7,809 nucleotides of DNA from Dethiosulfovibrio sp. (GTDB lineage Bacteria > Synergistota > Synergistia > Synergistales > Dethiosulfovibrionaceae): assembly GCA_028709985.1 (NCBI GenBank), contig JAQUTB010000065.1, positions 1 to 7,809 on the forward strand, in the 5' to 3' direction. Shown piece after piece: positions 6,824-7,809 of this stretch. Within the stretch, counting starts at the first letter, position 1, and each line of letters starts with the position of its first letter. Made by a program: the position numbers and the translations under genes. A model generated the notes under the pieces. It made no database searches, was not told the DNA's origin, and saw only the letters and a program-made list of their open reading frames with translations.

Positions 6824-6850
6824 TTTAAGGCATAGTTTTTATGCCTTAAA
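6824..6850. repeat. 11-bp-arm inverted repeat at the predicted transcription start
   Basis: TTTAAGGCATA (6824-6834) and TATGCCTTAAA (6840-6850) are exact inverse complements around the 5-nt centre GTTTT. A further 4 bp (ATAC 6818-6821 with GTAT 6851-6854) can pair if a 2-nt TA bulge is allowed. The repeat begins 2 nt after the -10 box and covers the likely start point, a classic place for a repressor operator. It ends 6 nt before the ribosome site, so an RNA hairpin in the leader is possible, though transcription from 6829 would omit part of the left arm. The binding protein is unknown. Confidence 0.65.
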
Positions 6851-6869
6851 GTATCGGGGAGGGATAAAG

Positions 6870-7544
6870 ATGGAAAAGGAAGGAATGCTCAAGCAACTGG
6901 CGCAATCGGTTGTGGACATGGACGAAGAGGCTTCAGAGCGGCTATCCAGGGAGTTTATTGAGGCTGGATTCGACGCCTACGACGGTATAGCCTCAGGGCT
7001 GGCCCTTGGAATGGACGAGGCGGGGCGTCTTTACGAGGAGGAAGAATATTACATACCGGAGCTTCTGCTCTGCTCCGACGCCATGTACTCAGGGCTGGAG
7101 GTCCTAAAGCCCCACCTGAAGAAGGAGGACTCCTCCGAGAGCCTGAGGGCCGTCGTGGGGGTCGTCGAGGGAGATACCCACGACATAGGTAAAAACCTCT
7201 TCAAGGTCATGCTGGAGACAGTGGGGTTTGAGGTGTTCGACCTGGGTAGAGATGTCCCACCTAAGGATTTTGTTGATAAGGCCAAGGAGGTCGGGGCTCA
7301 CCTGGTCGGTATGTCCACCTTGATGACCACCACCATGCCCAACATGCCCGTGGTGGTGGAGCTTCTAAAAAGCCACGGTATGAGGGATAACACCGTGGTC
7401 ATGGTTGGAGGAGGACCTATCTCACGAAGCTTCGCCCAGAAGATCGGTGCCGACGGCTACGCCCCGGAGGCCTCTGCGGCGGCGAGGCTGGCGAAGGAGC
7501 TCGTGATATCAAAGAGGGAGACCCTGAACCGTGCCGCAGTTTAA
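6870..7544 (+). CDS. Corrinoid (cobalamin)-binding methyltransferase protein, MtaC/MtbC/MttC-like
   Basis: Carries a methyl group on a bound corrinoid between a substrate-specific methyltransferase and a second methyltransferase in the cytoplasm. The 224 residues show the two-domain build of this family: an N-terminal helical cap (about 1-85, with YYIPELLLCSDAMYSGLEVL) and a Rossmann-like B12-binding domain (about 92-215) with GDTHDIGKNL (101-110, the DxHxxG motif; His104 is the expected lower cobalt ligand), STLMTTTM (149-156) and VGGGPIS (179-185). Length is typical. The start is ATG with GGGGAGGG 6 nt upstream. The next gene begins inside its last codons, so the two are translated together. 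Which methylated compound feeds the system (methanol, methylamine, betaine, methoxyaromatic or other) cannot be read here, because the substrate-specific partner lies outside the window. Confidence 0.93.
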   Translation: MEKEGMLKQLAQSVVDMDEEASERLSREFIEAGFDAYDGIASGLALGMDEAGRLYEEEEYYIPELLLCSDAMYSGLEVLKPHLKKEDSSESLRAVVGVVEGDTHDIGKNLFKVMLETVGFEVFDLGRDVPPKDFVDKAKEVGAHLVGMSTLMTTTMPNMPVVVELLKSHGMRDNTVVMVGGGPISRSFAQKIGADGYAPEASAAARLAKELVISKRETLNRAAV

Positions 7545-7809
7545 GGACCAGATGACCCCTCTAGAGAGGGGCAAGGCTATGGCGGCAGGGCAGCCGGTTG
7601 ACCGTATTCAGTGCAACCCCAACCTTTCAAACGGCATAGCTCGCATATCGGGGTGCAAAATATCCCAGTTCAACCGCGATCCCAGGGCTCTTGCGGACGC
7701 GGTCATAGCGACCCACCGCCGTTTCGGAGGGGACGGCGCCAAGGTCTTCACCGACCTATTCACCGTCGCCGAGGCCATGGGGGCAAAGATAAAGTTTCCC
7801 GACGACGAC
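7531..7809 (+). CDS. URO-D family corrinoid methyltransferase (MtaA/CmuA-like), 3'-truncated by window edge
   Basis: First 93 codons of a uroporphyrinogen decarboxylase-fold protein. Visible family features are MTPLERGKAMAAGQPVDRI near the start, GIARISGCKISQF, then FGGDGAKVFTDLFTVAEAMG and FPDDD, the usual order in MtaA/MtbA/CmuA-like methyltransferases. True heme-pathway HemE is unlikely given the AEAMG pattern and the corrinoid gene beside it. The expected role is methyl transfer between the corrinoid protein and a thiol or folate-type acceptor. The zinc-binding His/Cys residues lie beyond the window and cannot be checked. The start is uncertain: GTG 7531 overlaps the corrinoid gene by 14 nt with AGAGGGAG 10 nt upstream, whereas ATG 7552 has AAGGA 4 nt upstream. 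GTG is chosen because related proteins, as I recall them, have a few residues before MTPLER. Confidence 0.88.
   Translation, partial: MPQFKDQMTPLERGKAMAAGQPVDRIQCNPNLSNGIARISGCKISQFNRDPRALADAVIATHRRFGGDGAKVFTDLFTVAEAMGAKIKFPDDD

Noticed and set aside
6759..6869. Cobalamin riboswitch before the corrinoid protein gene
   Set aside because: The spacer is only 111 nt, is filled by a palindrome, promoter and inverted repeat, and no B12-box-like conserved core is visible.
1..7809. CRISPR array, tRNA/rRNA genes or insertion sequence ends
   Set aside because: No spaced direct repeats, no cloverleaf or rRNA-like sequence, and no transposase motifs or terminal inverted repeats were found; nearly all bases are accounted for by the protein genes.

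Overview
The window looks like a chromosome segment of a strictly anaerobic, fermentative bacterium. Two adjacent [FeFe]-hydrogenase maturation genes (hydF, hydE), a corrinoid protein paired with a URO-D type methyltransferase, a chemoreceptor, dense gene packing, GC-rich sequence and frequent AGG (Arg) and ATA (Ile) codons would fit a Synergistota-like organism. That taxonomic guess is inference, not something the sequence proves.

Layout. (1) Bases 3-1580, plus strand: 3' part of a methyl-accepting chemotaxis protein whose sensor domain runs off the left edge. (2) Bases 1575-5686, or up to about 5725, minus strand: a tight four-gene run read right to left: MATE transporter, small nitroreductase, HydF GTPase, HydE radical SAM enzyme. 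Gaps are 15 and 15 nt, then a 7-nt overlap. hydE converges on the chemoreceptor and the two reading frames overlap by 6 nt. (3) Bases 5687-5849: divergent control region with a TATAAT box for the minus-strand run and a weaker promoter candidate plus strong ribosome site for the plus strand. (4) Bases 5850-6758, plus: a DUF62 / SAM hydroxide adenosyltransferase relative that carries a signal peptide and lacks the usual catalytic His. (5) Bases 6759-6869: compact control region with a perfect 28-bp palindrome, a sigma70-like promoter and an 11-bp-arm inverted repeat over the predicted transcription start. (6) Bases 6870-7809, plus: a corrinoid-binding protein gene overlapping the start of a URO-D family methyltransferase that runs off the right edge.

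How the genes work together. HydE and HydF act in building the H-cluster of [FeFe] hydrogenase; HydG and the hydrogenase are not in the window. The corrinoid protein and URO-D protein form two of the three usual parts of a corrinoid methyl-transfer system; a substrate-specific methyltransferase is expected nearby but not seen. The MATE and nitroreductase genes share the hyd transcript but no functional link can be read from sequence.

No wholly new multi-gene system is evident. The points most worth following are the exported DUF62 variant with Phe in place of the catalytic His, the operator-like repeat before the corrinoid gene, the unusual start region of the MATE gene, and residue changes in HydF (G4 motif, HCxxC His) and HydE (no second cluster). 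No stretch longer than 300 bases lacks a gene.
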